Assembly: GCF_050947335.1 (NCBI RefSeq) | Contig: NW_027473341.1 | Coordinates: 744,001-808,000 of the forward strand | Reading direction: 5' to 3' | From: Megachile rotundata | Taxonomy: Eukaryota > Arthropoda > Insecta > Hymenoptera > Megachilidae | Length of the DNA: 64,000 bases | Shown here: positions 1 through 15,500 of the stretch, one piece after another | How the letters are laid out: the number at the start of each line of letters is the position of its first letter | Numbering within the stretch: the stretch's first letter is position 1 | The notes under the pieces: generated by a model | The model's input: the letters and a program-made list of their open reading frames with translations, nothing else | Told to the model about the DNA's origin: nothing | The model's database searches: none | Position numbers and translations under genes: made by a program

Positions 1-397
1 ATCATACAATCACAATCATACAACCACAATCAGACAATCACAATCATACAATCACAATCATACAATCACAATTATGCAATCACAATCATACTTTCACAAT
101 CATACTATCACAATCATACAATCACAATCATACAATCACAGTCATACAATAACAATCATATAATCACAATCATACTATCACAATCATACAATCACAATCA
201 TACAATCACAATCATACAATCACAATCATATAATCACAATCATACAATCACAATCATACAATCACAATCATGCAATCACAATCATACAATCATAATCATG
301 CAATCACAATCATACAATCACAATCGTACAATCACAATCGTACAATCACAATCGCACAACCACAATCATACAATCATAATCATACAATTACAATCAT

Positions 398-410
398 ACA
401 TCACAATCAT
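398..410 (+). repeat. 13-bp phase-shifting unit ACATCACAATCAT (first example of a recurrent variant)
   Basis: This unit lacks one A relative to the consensus. It recurs throughout the window, nearly always directly after ATAATCATACAATTACAATCAT. It is the main source of non-14 spacing. In intervals checked by hand, the marker spacing modulo 14 equals minus the number of these units inside: 0 for 476 bp (none), 13 for 601 bp (one), 12 for 1216 and 1174 bp (two), 11 for 1565 bp (three), and 6 for 5354 bp (eight, counting the ATATATCAC and ATCCATCAC forms). It also moves the forward reading frame. Confidence 0.9.
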
Positions 411-794
411 ACAATCACAATCATACAATCGCAATCATACAATTACAATATCCCAAATACAATCTCCCAAATACAATCATACAATCACAATCATACAATT
501 ACAATATCCCAAATACAATCTCCCAAATACAATCATACAATCACAATCATACAATCACAATCATACAATCACAATCATACAATCACAATCATGCAATCGC
601 AAGCATACAATCACAATCATATAATCTCAATCATACAATCACAATCATACAATCATAATCATACAATTACAATCATACATCACAATCATACAATCACAAT
701 CATACAATCACAATCATACAATCACAATCATACTATCGCAACCATACAATCACAATCATACAATAACAATCATACGATCACAGTCATACAATCA

Positions 795-807
795 CAACCA
801 TTCAATC
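795..807 (+). repeat. Marker variant CAACCATTCAATC (first of 41 copies), the ruler for the higher-order repeat
   Basis: I found copies starting at 795, 2011, 4054, 5060, 8011, 8599, 9200, 10779, 12541, 13017, 13618, 15183, 16777, 18120, 20036, 20512, 21127, 22748, 23964, 25138, 25614, 26229, 27836, 29038, 30884, 31374, 31975, 33582, 34826, 36784, 37260, 37596, 42950, 43942, 45942, 46418, 46754, 52122, 52598, 52934 and 60904. Each is preceded by an ACGATCACAGTC-type unit and usually followed by a CATTCAAAATCATGCAATC unit. The recurrent 476-bp step, followed by about 601-615 or 336 bp, defines the copies. A few copies could have been missed by eye. Confidence 0.88.
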
Positions 808-2283
808 ACAATCATACATTCAAAATCATGCAATCACAATCATACAATCACAATCATGCAATCACAATCATACAATCATATTCATACAATCACAATCATA
901 CAATCACAATCATACAATCACAATCATACAATCACATTCATACATTCAAAATCATGCAATCACAATCATACAATCACAATCATGCAATCACAATCATACA
1001 ATCATAATCATGCAATCACAATCATACAATCACAATCGTACAATCACAATCGTACAATCACAATCGCACAACCACAATCATACAATCATAATCATACAAT
1101 CACAATCATACTTTCACAATCATACAATCACAATCATACAATCACAATCATACAACCACAATCATACAATCACAATCATACAATCACAATCATACAATCA
1201 CAATCATACAATCACAATCATACAATCGCAATCATACAATCGCAATCATACAATCGCAATCATACAATCACAATCATACAATCTCAATCATACTTTCACA
1301 ATCATACTATCACAATCATACAATCACAATCATACAATCACAGTCATACAATAACAATCATATAATCACAATCATACTATCACAATCATACAATCACAAT
1401 CATACAATCACAATCATATAATCACAATCATACAATCACAATCATACAATCACAATCATACAATCACAATCAAAGAATCACAATCATACAATCGCAATCA
1501 TACAATCGCAAGCATACAATCACAATCATACAATCTCAATCATACAATCACAATCATACAATCACAATCATACAATCATAATCATACAATTACAATCATA
1601 CATCACAATCATACAATCACAATCATACAATCGCAATCATACAATTACAATATCCCAAATACAATCTCCCAAATACAATCATACAATCACAATCATACAA
1701 TCACAATCATACAATCACAATCATACAATCGCAATCATACAATTACAATATCCCAAATACAATCTCCCAAATACAATCATACAATCACAATCATACAATC
1801 ACAATCATACAATCGCAAGCATACAATCACAATCATACAATCTCAATCATACAATCACAATCATACAATCATAATCATACAATTACAATCATACATCACA
1901 ATCATACAATCACAATCATACAATCACAATCATACAATCACAATCATACTATCGCAATCATACAATCACAATCATACAATCACAATCATACGACCACAGT
2001 CATACAATCACAACCATTCAATCACAATCATACATTCAAAATCATGCAATCACAATCATACAATCACAATCATGGAATCACAATCATACAATCATATTCA
2101 TACAATCACAATCATACTTTCACAATCATACAATCACAATCATACAATCACAATCGTACAATCACAATCGTACAATCACAATCGCACAACCACAATCATA
2201 CAATCATAATCATACAATCACAGTCATACTTTCACAATCATACAATCACAATCATACAATCACAATCATACAATCACAATCAT

Positions 2284-2353
2284 ACAATCGCAATCATACA
2301 ATCGCAATCATACAATCGCAATCATACAATCGCAATCATACAATCGCAATCGT
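2284..2353 (+). repeat. CpG-bearing cluster: 5 units of ACAATCGCAATCAT
   Basis: Five consecutive units carry A to G at position 7, each creating one CpG. The last unit ends CGT and so has a second CpG. Most other clusters of this variant in the window have three units. Confidence 0.88.
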
Positions 2354-3254
2354 ACAATCACAATCATACAATCACAATCATACAATCACAATCATACAAT
2401 CACAATCATACAATCACAATCATACAATCACAATCATACAATCACAATCATACAATCACAATCATACAATCACAATCATACAATCACAATCATACAATCA
2501 CAATCATACAATCGCAATCATACAATCGCAATCATACAATCGCAATCATACAATCACAATCATACAATCTAAATCATACTTTCACAATCATACTATCACA
2601 ATCATACAATCACAATCATACAATCACAATCATACAATCTCAATCATACAATCACAATCATACAATCACAATCATACAATCACAATCATACAATCACAAT
2701 CATACAATCACAATCATGCAATCACAATCATACAATCATATTCATACATTCAAAATCATGCAATCACAATCATACAATCACAATCATGCAATCACAATCA
2801 TACAATCATAATCATGCAATCACAATCATACAATCACAATCGTACAATCACAATCGTACAATCACAATCGCACAACCACAATCATACAATCATAATCATA
2901 CAATCACAATCATACTTTCACAATCATACAATCACAATCATACAATCACAATCATACAATCACAATCATACAACCACAATCATACAACCACAATCATACA
3001 ATCACAATCATACAATCACAATCATACAATCGCAATCATACAATCGCAATCATACAATCGCAATCATACAATCACAATCATACAATCTCAATCATACAAT
3101 CACAATCATACAACCACAATCAGACAATTACAATCATACAATCACAATCATACAATCACAATTATACAATCACAATCATACAATCGCATTCATACAATCG
3201 AAATCATACAATCACAATCATACAATCACAATCATACAATCACAATCATAAAAT

Positions 3255-3271
3255 CACAAAAATACAAACTT
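3255..3271 (+). repeat. Marker variant CACAAAAATACAAACTT (first of 14 copies)
   Basis: This is a strongly diverged pair of units inside a conserved context (AAAATC before it, AATCATACAATCAAAATC after it). The 17-mers start at 3255, 5870, 9994, 11435, 14398, 18930, 21963, 27051, 29792, 32783, 35608, 41774, 44738 and 50946. There is none after 50962. The surrounding units are still 14 bp long, so it arose by substitution and not by insertion of foreign sequence. Confidence 0.9.
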
Positions 3272-6200
3272 AATCATACAATCAAAATCATACTATCACA
3301 ATCATACAATCACAATCATGCAGTCACAATCATACAATCACAATCATACAATCACAATCATACAATCATAATCATACAATCACAATCATACAATCACAAT
3401 CATACAATCACAATCATACAATCACGATCATACAATCACGATCATACAATCGCAATCATACAATCACAATCATACAATCGCTATCATACAATTACAATCT
3501 CCCAAATGCAATCTCCCAAATACAATCACCCAAATACAATCAAACAATCACAATCATACAATCACAATCATACAATCACAATCATACAATCACAATCATA
3601 CAATCACAATCATACTATCACAATCGTACAATCACAATCGTACAATCACAATCGCACAACCACAATCAGACAATCACAATCATACAATCACAATCATACA
3701 ATCACAATCATACAATCACAATCATACAATCACAATCATACAATCACAATCATACTTTCACAATCATACTATCACAATCATACAATCACAATCATACAAT
3801 CACAGTCATACAATCACAATCAAAGAATCACAATCATACAATCACAATCATACAATCGCAAGCATACAATCACAATCATACAATCTCAATCATACAATCA
3901 CAATCATACAATCACAATCATACAATCATAATCATACAATTACAATCATACATCACAATCATACAATCACAATCATACAATCACAATCATACTATCGCAA
4001 TCATACAATCACAATCATACAATCACAATCATACGATCACAGTCATACAATCACAACCATTCAATCACAATCATACAATCACAATCATACAATCATAATC
4101 ATGCAATCACAATCATACAATCACAATCGTACAATCACAATCGTACAATCACAATCGCACAACCACAATCATACAATCACAATCATACAATCACAATCAT
4201 ACAATCACAATCATACAATCACATTCATACATTCAAAATCATGCAATCACAATCATACAATCACAATCATACAATCACAATCATACAATCACAATCATAC
4301 AATCGCAATCATACAATCGCAATCATACAATCGCAATCATACAATCTCAATCATACTTTCACAATCATACTATCACAATTATACAATCACAATCATACAA
4401 TCACAGTCATACAATAACAATCATATAATCACAATCATACTATCACAATCATACAATCACAATCATACAATCACAATCATATAATCACAATCATACAATC
4501 ACAATCATACAATCACAATCATACAATCACAATCAAAGAATCACAATCATACAATCACAATCATACAATCGCAAGCATACAATCACAATCATACAATCTC
4601 AATCATACAATCACAATCATACAATCACAATCATACAATCATAATCATACAATTACAATCATACATCACAATCATACAATCACAATCATACAATCGCAAT
4701 CATACAATTACAATATCCCAAATACAATCTCCCAAATACAATCATACAATCACAATCATACAATCACAATCATACAATCGCAATCATACAATTACAATAT
4801 CCCAAATACAATCTCCCAAATACAATCATACAATCACAATCATACAATCACAAACATACAATCGCAAGCATACAATCACAATCATACAATCTCAATCATA
4901 CAATCACAATCATACAATCATAATCATACAATTACAATCATACATCACAATCATACAATCACAATCATACAATCACAATCATACAATCACAATCATACTA
5001 TCGCAATCATACAATCACAATCATACAATCACAATCATACGATCACAGTCATACAATCACAACCATTCAATCACAATCATACATTCAAAATCATGCAATC
5101 ACAATCATACAATCACAATCATGCAATCACAATCGTACAATCATATTCATACAATCACAATCATACTTTCACAATCATACAATCACAATCATACAATCAC
5201 AATCATACAATCACAATCATACAATCACAATCATACAATCACAATCATACAATCACAATCATACAATCACAATCATACAATCATAATCATACAATCGCAA
5301 TCATACAATCGCAATCATACAATCGCAATCATACAATCACAATCATACAATCACAATCATACAATCACATTCATACATTCAAAATCATGCAATCACAATC
5401 ATACAATCACAATCATGCAATCACAATCATACAATCATAATCATACAATCACAATCGTACAATCACAATCGTACAATCACAATCGCACAACCACAATCAT
5501 ACAATCATAATCATACAATCACAATCATACTTTCACAATCATACAATCACAATCATACAATCACAATCATACAATCACAATCATACAATCACAATCATAC
5601 AATCACAATCATACAATCGCAATCATACAATCGCAATCATACAATCGCAATCATACAATCGCAATCATACAATCACAATCATACAATCTCAATCATACAA
5701 TCACAATCATACAACCACAATCAGACAATCACAACCATACAATCACAATCATACAATCACAATTATGCAATCACAATCATACAATCGCATTCATACAATC
5801 GAAATCATACAATCACAATCATACAATCACAATCATACAATCACAATCATACAATCACAATCATAAAATCACAAAAATACAAACTTAATCATACAATCAA
5901 AATCATACTATCACAATCATACAATCACAATCATACAGTCACAATCATACAATCACAATCATACAATCACAATCATACAATCATAATCATACAATCACAA
6001 TCATACAATCACAATCATACAATCACAATCATACAATCGCAATCATACAATCGCAATCATACAATCGCAATCATACAATCACAATCATACAATCTCAATC
6101 ATACTTTCACAATCATACTATCACAATCATACAATCACAATCATACAATCACAGTCATACAAAAACAATCATATAATCACAATCATACTATCACAATCAT

Positions 6201-6959
6201 ACAATCACAATCATATAATCACAATCATACAATCACAATCATACAATCACAATCATACAATCACAATCAAAGAATCACAATCATACAATCACAATCATAC
6301 AATCGCAAGCATACAATCACAATCATACAATCTCAATCATACAATCACAATCATACAATCACAATCATACAATCATAATCATACAATTACAATCATACAT
6401 CACAATCATACAATCACAATCATACAATCGCAATCATACAATTACAATATCCCAAATACAATCTCCCAAATACAATCATACAATCACAATCATACAATCA
6501 CAATCATACAATCGCAATCATACAATTACAATATCCCAAATACAATCTCCCAAATACAATCATACAATCACAATCATACAATCACAATCATACAATCGCA
6601 AGCATACAATCGCAATCATACAATCACAATCATACAATCTCAATCATACTTTCACAATCATACTATCACAATCATACAATCACAATCATACAATCACAGT
6701 CATACAATAACAATCATATAATCACAATCATATAATCACAATCATACAATCACAATCATACAATCACAATCATACAATCACAATCATACAATCACAATCA
6801 AAGAATCACAATCATACAATCACAATCATACAATCGCAAGCATACAATCATAATCATACAATTACAATCATACATCACAATCATACAATCACAATCATAC
6901 AATCACAATCATACAATCACAATCATACAATCACAATCATACAATCACAATCATACAAT

Positions 6960-8450
6960 CGCAATCATACAATTACAATATCCCAAATACAATCTCCCAA
7001 ATACAATCATACAATCACAATCATACAATCACAATCATACAATCACAATCATACAATCACATTCATACATTCAAAATCATGCAATCACAATCATACAATC
7101 ACAATCATGCAATCACAATCATACAATCATAATCATGCAATCACAATCATGCAATCACAATCGTACAATCACAATCGTACAATCACAATCGCACAACCAC
7201 AATCATACAATCATAATCATACAATCACAATCATACTTTCACAATCATACAATCACAATCATACAATCACAATCATACAATCACAATCATACAATCACAA
7301 TCATACAATCACAATCATACAATCACAATCATACAATCACAATCATACAATCGCAATCATACAATCGCAATCATACAATCGCAATCATACAATCACAATC
7401 ATAATATCTCAATCATACTTTCACAATCATACTATCACAATTATACAATCACAATCATACAATCACAGTCATACAATAACAATCATATAATCACAATCAT
7501 ACTATCACAATCATACAATCACAATCATACAATCACAATCATATAATCACAATCATACAATCACAATCAGACAATCACAATCATACAATCACAATCAAAG
7601 AATCACAATCATACAATCACAATCATACAATCGCAAGCATACAATCACAATCATAAAATCTCAATCATACAATCACAATCATACAATCACAATCATACAA
7701 TCATAATCATACAATTACAATCATACATCACAATCATACAATCACAATCATACAATCGCAATCATACAATTACAATATCCCAAATACAATCTCCCAAATA
7801 CAATCATACAATCACAATCATACAATCACAATCATACAATCGCAATCATACAATTACAATATCCCAAATACAATCTCCCAAATACAATCATACAATCACA
7901 ATCATACAATCACAAACATACAATCGCAAGCATACAATCACAATCATACAATCTCAATCATACAATCACAATCATACAATCACAATCATACGATCACAGT
8001 CATACAATCACAACCATTCAATCACAATCATACATTCAAAATCATGCAATCACAATCATACAATCACAATCATGCAATCACAATCGTACAATCATATTCA
8101 TACAATCACAATCATACTTTCACAATCATACAATCACAATCATACAATCACAATCATACAATCACAATCATACAATCACAATCATACAATCACAATCATA
8201 CAATCACAATCATACAATCACAATCATACAATCGCAATCATACAATCGCAATCATACAATCGCAATCATACAATCACAATCATACAATCACAATCATACA
8301 ATCACATTCATACATTCAAAATCATGCAATCACAATCATACAATCACCATCATGCAATCACAATCATACAATCATAATCATGCAATCACAATCATACAAT
8401 CACAATCGTACAATCACAATCGTACAATCACAATCGCACAACCACAATCA
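6960..8450. repeat. Segment with a distant copy at about 17220-18570
   Basis: The rare variant ATAATATCTC at 7401 recurs at 17664 (offset 10263 bp). The rare CACCATCATGC near 8346 recurs near 18469 (offset about 10120 bp). The intervening variant order is the same apart from indels. The ends are approximate. Confidence 0.72.
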
Positions 8451-11400
8451 TACAATCATAATCATACAATCACAATCATACAATCACAATCATACAATCA
8501 CAATCATACAATCACAATCATACAATCACAATCATACTATCGCAATCATACAATCACAATCATACAATCACAATCATACGATCACAGTCATACAATCACA
8601 ACCATTCAATCACAATCATACATTCAAAATCATGCAATCACAATCATACAATCACAATCATGCAATCACAATCATACAATCATATTCATACAATCACAAT
8701 CATACAATCACAATCATACAATCACAATCATACAATCACATTCATACATTCAAAATCATGCAATCACAATCATACAATCACAATCATGCAATCACAATCA
8801 TACAATCATAATCATGCAATCACAATCATACAATCACAATCGTACAATCACAATCGTACAATCACAATCGCACAACCACAATCATACAATCATAATCATA
8901 CAATCACAATCATACTTTCACAATCATACAATCACAATCATACAATCACAATCATACAATCACAATCATACAATCACAATCATACAATCAGAATCATACA
9001 ATCGCAAGCATACAATCACAATCATACAATCTCAATCATACAATCACAATCATACAATCATAATCATACAATTACAATCATACATCACAATCATACAATC
9101 ACAATCATACAATCACAATCATACAATCACAATCATACTATCGCAATCATACAATCACAATCATACAATCACAATCATACGATCACAGTCATACAATCAC
9201 AACCATTCAATCACAATCATACATTCAATATCATGCAATCACAATCATACAATCACAATCATGCAATCACAATCATACAATCATATTCATACAATCACAA
9301 TCATACTTTCACAATCATACAATCACAATCATACAATCACAATCATACAATCACAATCATACAATCACAATCACACAATCACAATCATACAATCACAATC
9401 ATACAATCGCTATCATACAATTACAATCTCCCAAATGCAATCTCCCAAATACAATCTCCCAAATACAATCAAACAATCACAATCATACAATCACAATCAT
9501 AAAATCACAATCATACAATCACAATCATACTATCACAATCGTACAATCACAATCATACTATCACAATCATACAATCATAATCATACAATTACAATCATAC
9601 ATCACAATCATACAATCACAATCATACAATCACAATCATACAATCACAATCATACAATCACAATCATACAATCACAATCATACAATCACAATCATGCAAT
9701 CACATTCATACAATCGCAAGCATACAATCACAATCATACAATCTCAATCATACAATCACAATCATACAATCATAATCATACAATTACAATCATACATCAC
9801 AATCATACAATCACAATCATACAATCACAATCATACAATCACAATCATACAACCACAATCAGACAATCACAATCATACAATCACAATCATACAATCACAA
9901 TTATGCAATCACAATCATACAATCGCATTCATACAATCGAAATCATACAATCACAATCATACAATCACAATCATACAATCACAATCATAAAATCACAAAA
10001 ATACAAACTTAATCATACAATCAAAATCATACTATCACAATCATACAATCACAATCATACAGTCACAATCATACAATCACAATCATACAATCACAATCAT
10101 ACAATCATAATCATACAATCACAATCATACAATCACAATCATACAATCACAATCATACAATCACGATCATACAATCAAGATCATACAATCGCAATCATAC
10201 AATCACAATCATACAATCGCTATCATACAATTACAATCTCCCAAATGCAATCTCCCAAATACAATCACCCAAATACAATCAAACAATCACAATCATACAA
10301 TCACAATCATACAATCACAATCATACAATCACAATCATGCTATCACAATCGTACAATCACAATCGTACAATCACAATCGCACAACCACAATCAGACAATC
10401 ACAATCATACAATCACAATCATACAATCACAATCATACAATCACAATCATACAATCACAATCATACAATCACAATCATACTTTCACAATCATACTATCAC
10501 AATCATACAATCACAATCATACAATCACAGTCATACAATCACAATCAAAGAATCACAATCATACAATCACAATCATACAATCGCAAGCATTCAATCACAA
10601 TCATACAATCTCAATCATACAATCACAATCATACAATCACAATCATACAATCATAATCATACAATTACAATCATACATCACAATCATACAATCACAATCA
10701 TACAATCACAATCATACTATCGCAATCATACAATCACAATCATACAATCACAATCATACGATCACAGTCATACAATCACAACCATTCAATCACAATCATA
10801 CATTCAAAATCATGCAATCACAATCATACAATCACAATCATGCAATCACAATCATACAATCATATTCATACAATCACAATCATACAATCACAATCATACA
10901 ATCACAATCATACAATCACAATCATACAATCACATTCATACATTCAAAATCATGCAATCACAATCATACAATCACAATCATGCAATCACAATCATACAAT
11001 CATAATCGTGCAATCACAATCATACAATCACAATCGTACAATCACAATCGTACAATCACAATCGCACAACCACAATCATACAATCATAATCATACAATCA
11101 CAATCATACTTTCACAATCATACAATCACAATCATACAATCACAATCATACAATCACAACCATACAATCACAATCATACAATCACAATCATACAATCACA
11201 ATCATACAATCACAATCATACAAACACAATCATACAATCGCAATCATACAATCACAATCATACAATCTCAATCATGCAATCACAATCATACAACCACAAT
11301 CAGACAATCACAACCATACAATCACAATCATACAATCACAATTATGCAATCACAATCATACAATCGCATTCATACAACCGAAATCATACAATCACAATCA

Positions 11401-12540
11401 TACCATCACAATCATACAATCACAATCATAAAATCACAAAAATACAAACTTAATCATACAATCAAAATCATACTATCACAATCATACAATCACAATCATA
11501 CAGTCACAATCATACAATCACAATCATACAATCACAATCATACAATCATAATCATACAATCACAATCATACAATCACAATCATACAATCACAATCATACA
11601 ATCGCAATCATACAATCGCAATCATACAATCGCAATCATACAATCACAATCATACAATCTCAATCATACTTTCACAATCATACTATCACAATCATACAAT
11701 CACAATCATACAATCACAGTCATACAAAAACAATCATATAATCACAATCATACTATCACAATCATACAATCACAATCATACAATCACAATCATATAATCA
11801 CAATCATACAATCACAATCATACAATCACAATCATACAATCACAATCAAAGAATCACAATCATACAATCACAATCATACAATCGCAAGCATACAATCACA
11901 ATCATACAATCTCAATCATACAATCACAATCATACAATCACAATCATACAATCATAATCATACAATTACAATCATACATCACAATCATACAATCACAATC
12001 ATACAATCGCAATCATACAATTACAATATCCCAAATACAATCTCCCAAATACAATCATACAATCACAATCATACAATCACAATCATACAATCGCAATCAT
12101 ACAATTACAATATCCCAAATACAATCTCCCAAATACAATCATACAATCACAATCATACAATCACAATCATACAATCGCAAGCATACAATCGCAATCATAC
12201 AATCACAATCATACAATCTCAATCATACTTTCACAATCATACTATCACAATCATACAATCACAATCATACAATCACAGTCATACAATAACAATCATATAA
12301 TCACAATCATATAATCACAATCATACAATCACAATCATACAATCACAATCATACAATCACAATCAAAGAATCACAATCATACAATCACAATCATACAATC
12401 GCAAGCATACAATCATAATCATACAATTACAATCATACATCACAATCATACAATCACAATCATACAATCACAATCATACTATCGCAATCATACAATCACA
12501 ATCATACAATCACAATCATACGATCACAGTCATACAATCA
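8011..12540. repeat. Higher-order repeat copy H0 (4530 bp)
   Basis: It starts at the ACCATTCAATC marker at 8011. Later markers lie at 8599, 9200 and 10779, giving intervals of 588, 601, 1579 and 1762 bp to the next copy. Apart from the first interval (588 instead of 476) this is the rhythm of the downstream copies. It holds the paired CCCAAATGC markers (9430 and 10240, 810 bp apart) and two CACAAAAATACAAACTT markers (9994, 11435). The longest stop-free run of the window (8352-11453) lies here. It is explained by repeat phase and has no sign of being a gene. Confidence 0.8.
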
Positions 12541-15500
12541 CAACCATTCAATCACAATCATACATTCAAAATCATGCAATCACAATCATACAATCACAAT
12601 CATGCAATCACAATCATACAATCATATTCATACAATCACAATCACACAATCACAATCATACAATCACAATCATACAATCACATTCATACATTCAAAATCA
12701 TGCAATCACAATCATACAATCACAATCATGCAATCACAATCATACAATCATAATCATGCAATCACAATCATACAATCACAATCGTACAATCACAATCGTA
12801 CAATCACAATCGCACAACCACAATCATACAATCATAATCATACAATCACAATCATACTTTCACAATCATACAATCAGAATCATACAATCACAATCATACA
12901 ATCACAATCATACAATCACAATCATACAATCACAATCATACAATCACAATCATACTATCGCAATCATACAATCACAATCATACAATCACAATCATACGAT
13001 CACAGTCATACAATCACAACCATTCAATCACAATCATACATTCAAAATCATGCAATCACAATCATACAATCACAATCATGCAATCACAATCATACAATCA
13101 TATTCATACAATCACAATCATACAATCACAATCATACAATCACAATCATACAATCACATTCATACATTCAAAATCATGCAATCACAATCATACAATCACA
13201 ATCATGCAATCACAATCATACAATCATAATCATGCAATCACAATCATACAATCACAATCGTACAATCACAATCGTACAATCACAATCGCACAACCACAAT
13301 CATACAATCATAATCATACAATCACAATCATACTTTCACAATCATACAATCACAATCATACAATCACAATCATACAATCACGATCATACAATCACAATCA
13401 TACAATCACAATCATACAATCGCAAGCATACAATCACAATCATACAATCTCAATCATACAATCACAATCATACAATCATAATCATACAATTACAATCATA
13501 CATCACAATCATACAATCACAATCATACAATCACAATCATACAATCACAATCATACTATCGCAATCATACAATCACAATCATACAATCACAATCATACGA
13601 TCACAGTCATACAATCACAACCATTCAATCACAATCATACATTCAAAATCATGCAATCACAATCATACAATCACAATCATGCAATCACAATCATACAATC
13701 ATATTCATACAATCACAATCATACTTTCACAATCATACAATCACAATCATACAATCACAATCATACAATCACAATCATACAATCACAATCACACAATCAC
13801 AATCATACAATCGCTATCATACAATTACAATCTCCCAAATGCAATCTCCCAAATACAATCTCCCAAATACAATCAAACAATCACAATCATACAATCACAA
13901 TCATACAATCACAATCATACAATCACAATCATACTATCACAATCGTACAATCACAATCATACTATCACAATCATACAATCATAATCATACAATTACAATC
14001 ATACATCACAATCATACAATCACAATCATACAATCACAATCATACAATCACAATCATACAATCACAATCATACAATCACAATCATACAATCACAATCATG
14101 CAATCACATTCATACAATCGCAAGCATACAATCACAATCATACAATCTCAATCATACAATCACAATCATACAATCATAATCATACAATTACAATCATACA
14201 TCACAATCATACAATCACAATCATACAATCACAATCATACAATCACAATCATACAACCACAATCAGACAATCACAATCATACAATCACAATCATACAATC
14301 ACAATTATGCAATCACAATCATACAATCGCATTCATACAATCGAAATCATACAATCACAATCATACAATCACAATCATACAATCACAATCATAAAATCAC
14401 AAAAATACAAACTTAATCATACAATCAAAATCATACTATCACAATCATACAATCACAATCATACAGTCACAATCATACAATCACAATCATACAATCACAA
14501 TCATACAATCATAATCATACAATCACAATCATACAATCACAATCATACAATCACAATCATACAATCACGATCATACAATCACGATCATACAATCGCAATC
14601 ATACAATCACAATCATACAATCGCTATCATACAATTACAATCTCCCAAATGCAATCTCCCAAATACAATCACCCAAATACAATCAAACAATCACAATCAT
14701 ACAATCACAATCATACAATCACAATCATACAATCACAATCATACTATCACAATCGTACAATCACAATCGTACAATCACAATCGCACAACCACAATCAGAC
14801 AATCACAATCATACAATCACAATCATACAATCACAATCATACAATCACAATCATACAATCACAATCATACAATCACAATCATACTTTCACAATCATACTA
14901 TCACAATCATACAATCACAATCATACAATCACAGTCATACAATCACAATCAAAGAATCACAATCATACAATCACAATCATACAATCGCAAGCATACAATC
15001 ACAATCATACAATCTCAATCATACAATCACAATCATACAATCACAATCATACAATCATAATCATACAATTACAATCATACATCACAATCATACAATCACA
15101 ATCATACAATCACAATCATACTATCGCAATCATACAATCACAATCATACAATCACAATCATACGATCACAGTCATACAATCACAACCATTCAATCACAAT
15201 CATACATTCAAAATCATGCAATCACAATCATACAATCACAATCATGCAATCACAATCATACAATCATATTCATACAATCACAATCATACAATCACAATCA
15301 TACAATCACAATCATACAATCACAATCATACAATCACAATCATACAATCACAATCATACAATCACATTCATACATTCAAAATCATGCAATCACAATCATA
15401 CAATCACAATCATGCAATCACAATCATACAATCATAATCATGCAATCACAATCATACAATCACAATCGTACAATCACAATCGTACAATCACAATCGCACA

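Larger units (their letters stand above)
1..8010. repeat. Leader segment of the array, less regular higher-order organisation
   Basis: This segment is made of the same variant modules as the rest, but the ACCATTCAATC marker lies at 795, 2011, 4054 and 5060, spaced 1216, 2043 and 1006 bp. That does not match the 476/601/1600/1200 rhythm seen from 8011 on. It contains two CACAAAAATACAAACTT markers (3255, 5870), one CCCAAATGC marker (3501), and several paired ATATCCC/ATCTCCC blocks (for example about 450-530, 1645-1780, 4710-4825, 6440-6555). Part of it (about 6960-8010) has a near copy at about 17220-18120. There are no genes. Confidence 0.75.

Noticed and set aside
3255..3271. CACAAAAATACAAACTT as a remnant of inserted foreign DNA
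   Set aside because: The surrounding units stay exactly 14 bp and the block aligns to the consensus by substitutions only.
8352..11453. 1033-codon forward open reading frame (and the many similar frames across the window)
   Set aside because: It is a phase artefact of a 14-bp repeat with no forward stops. The same peptide is read in all three frames, long frames overlap, starts and stops are single-base variants, and no domain, signal peptide, promoter or splice context is visible.
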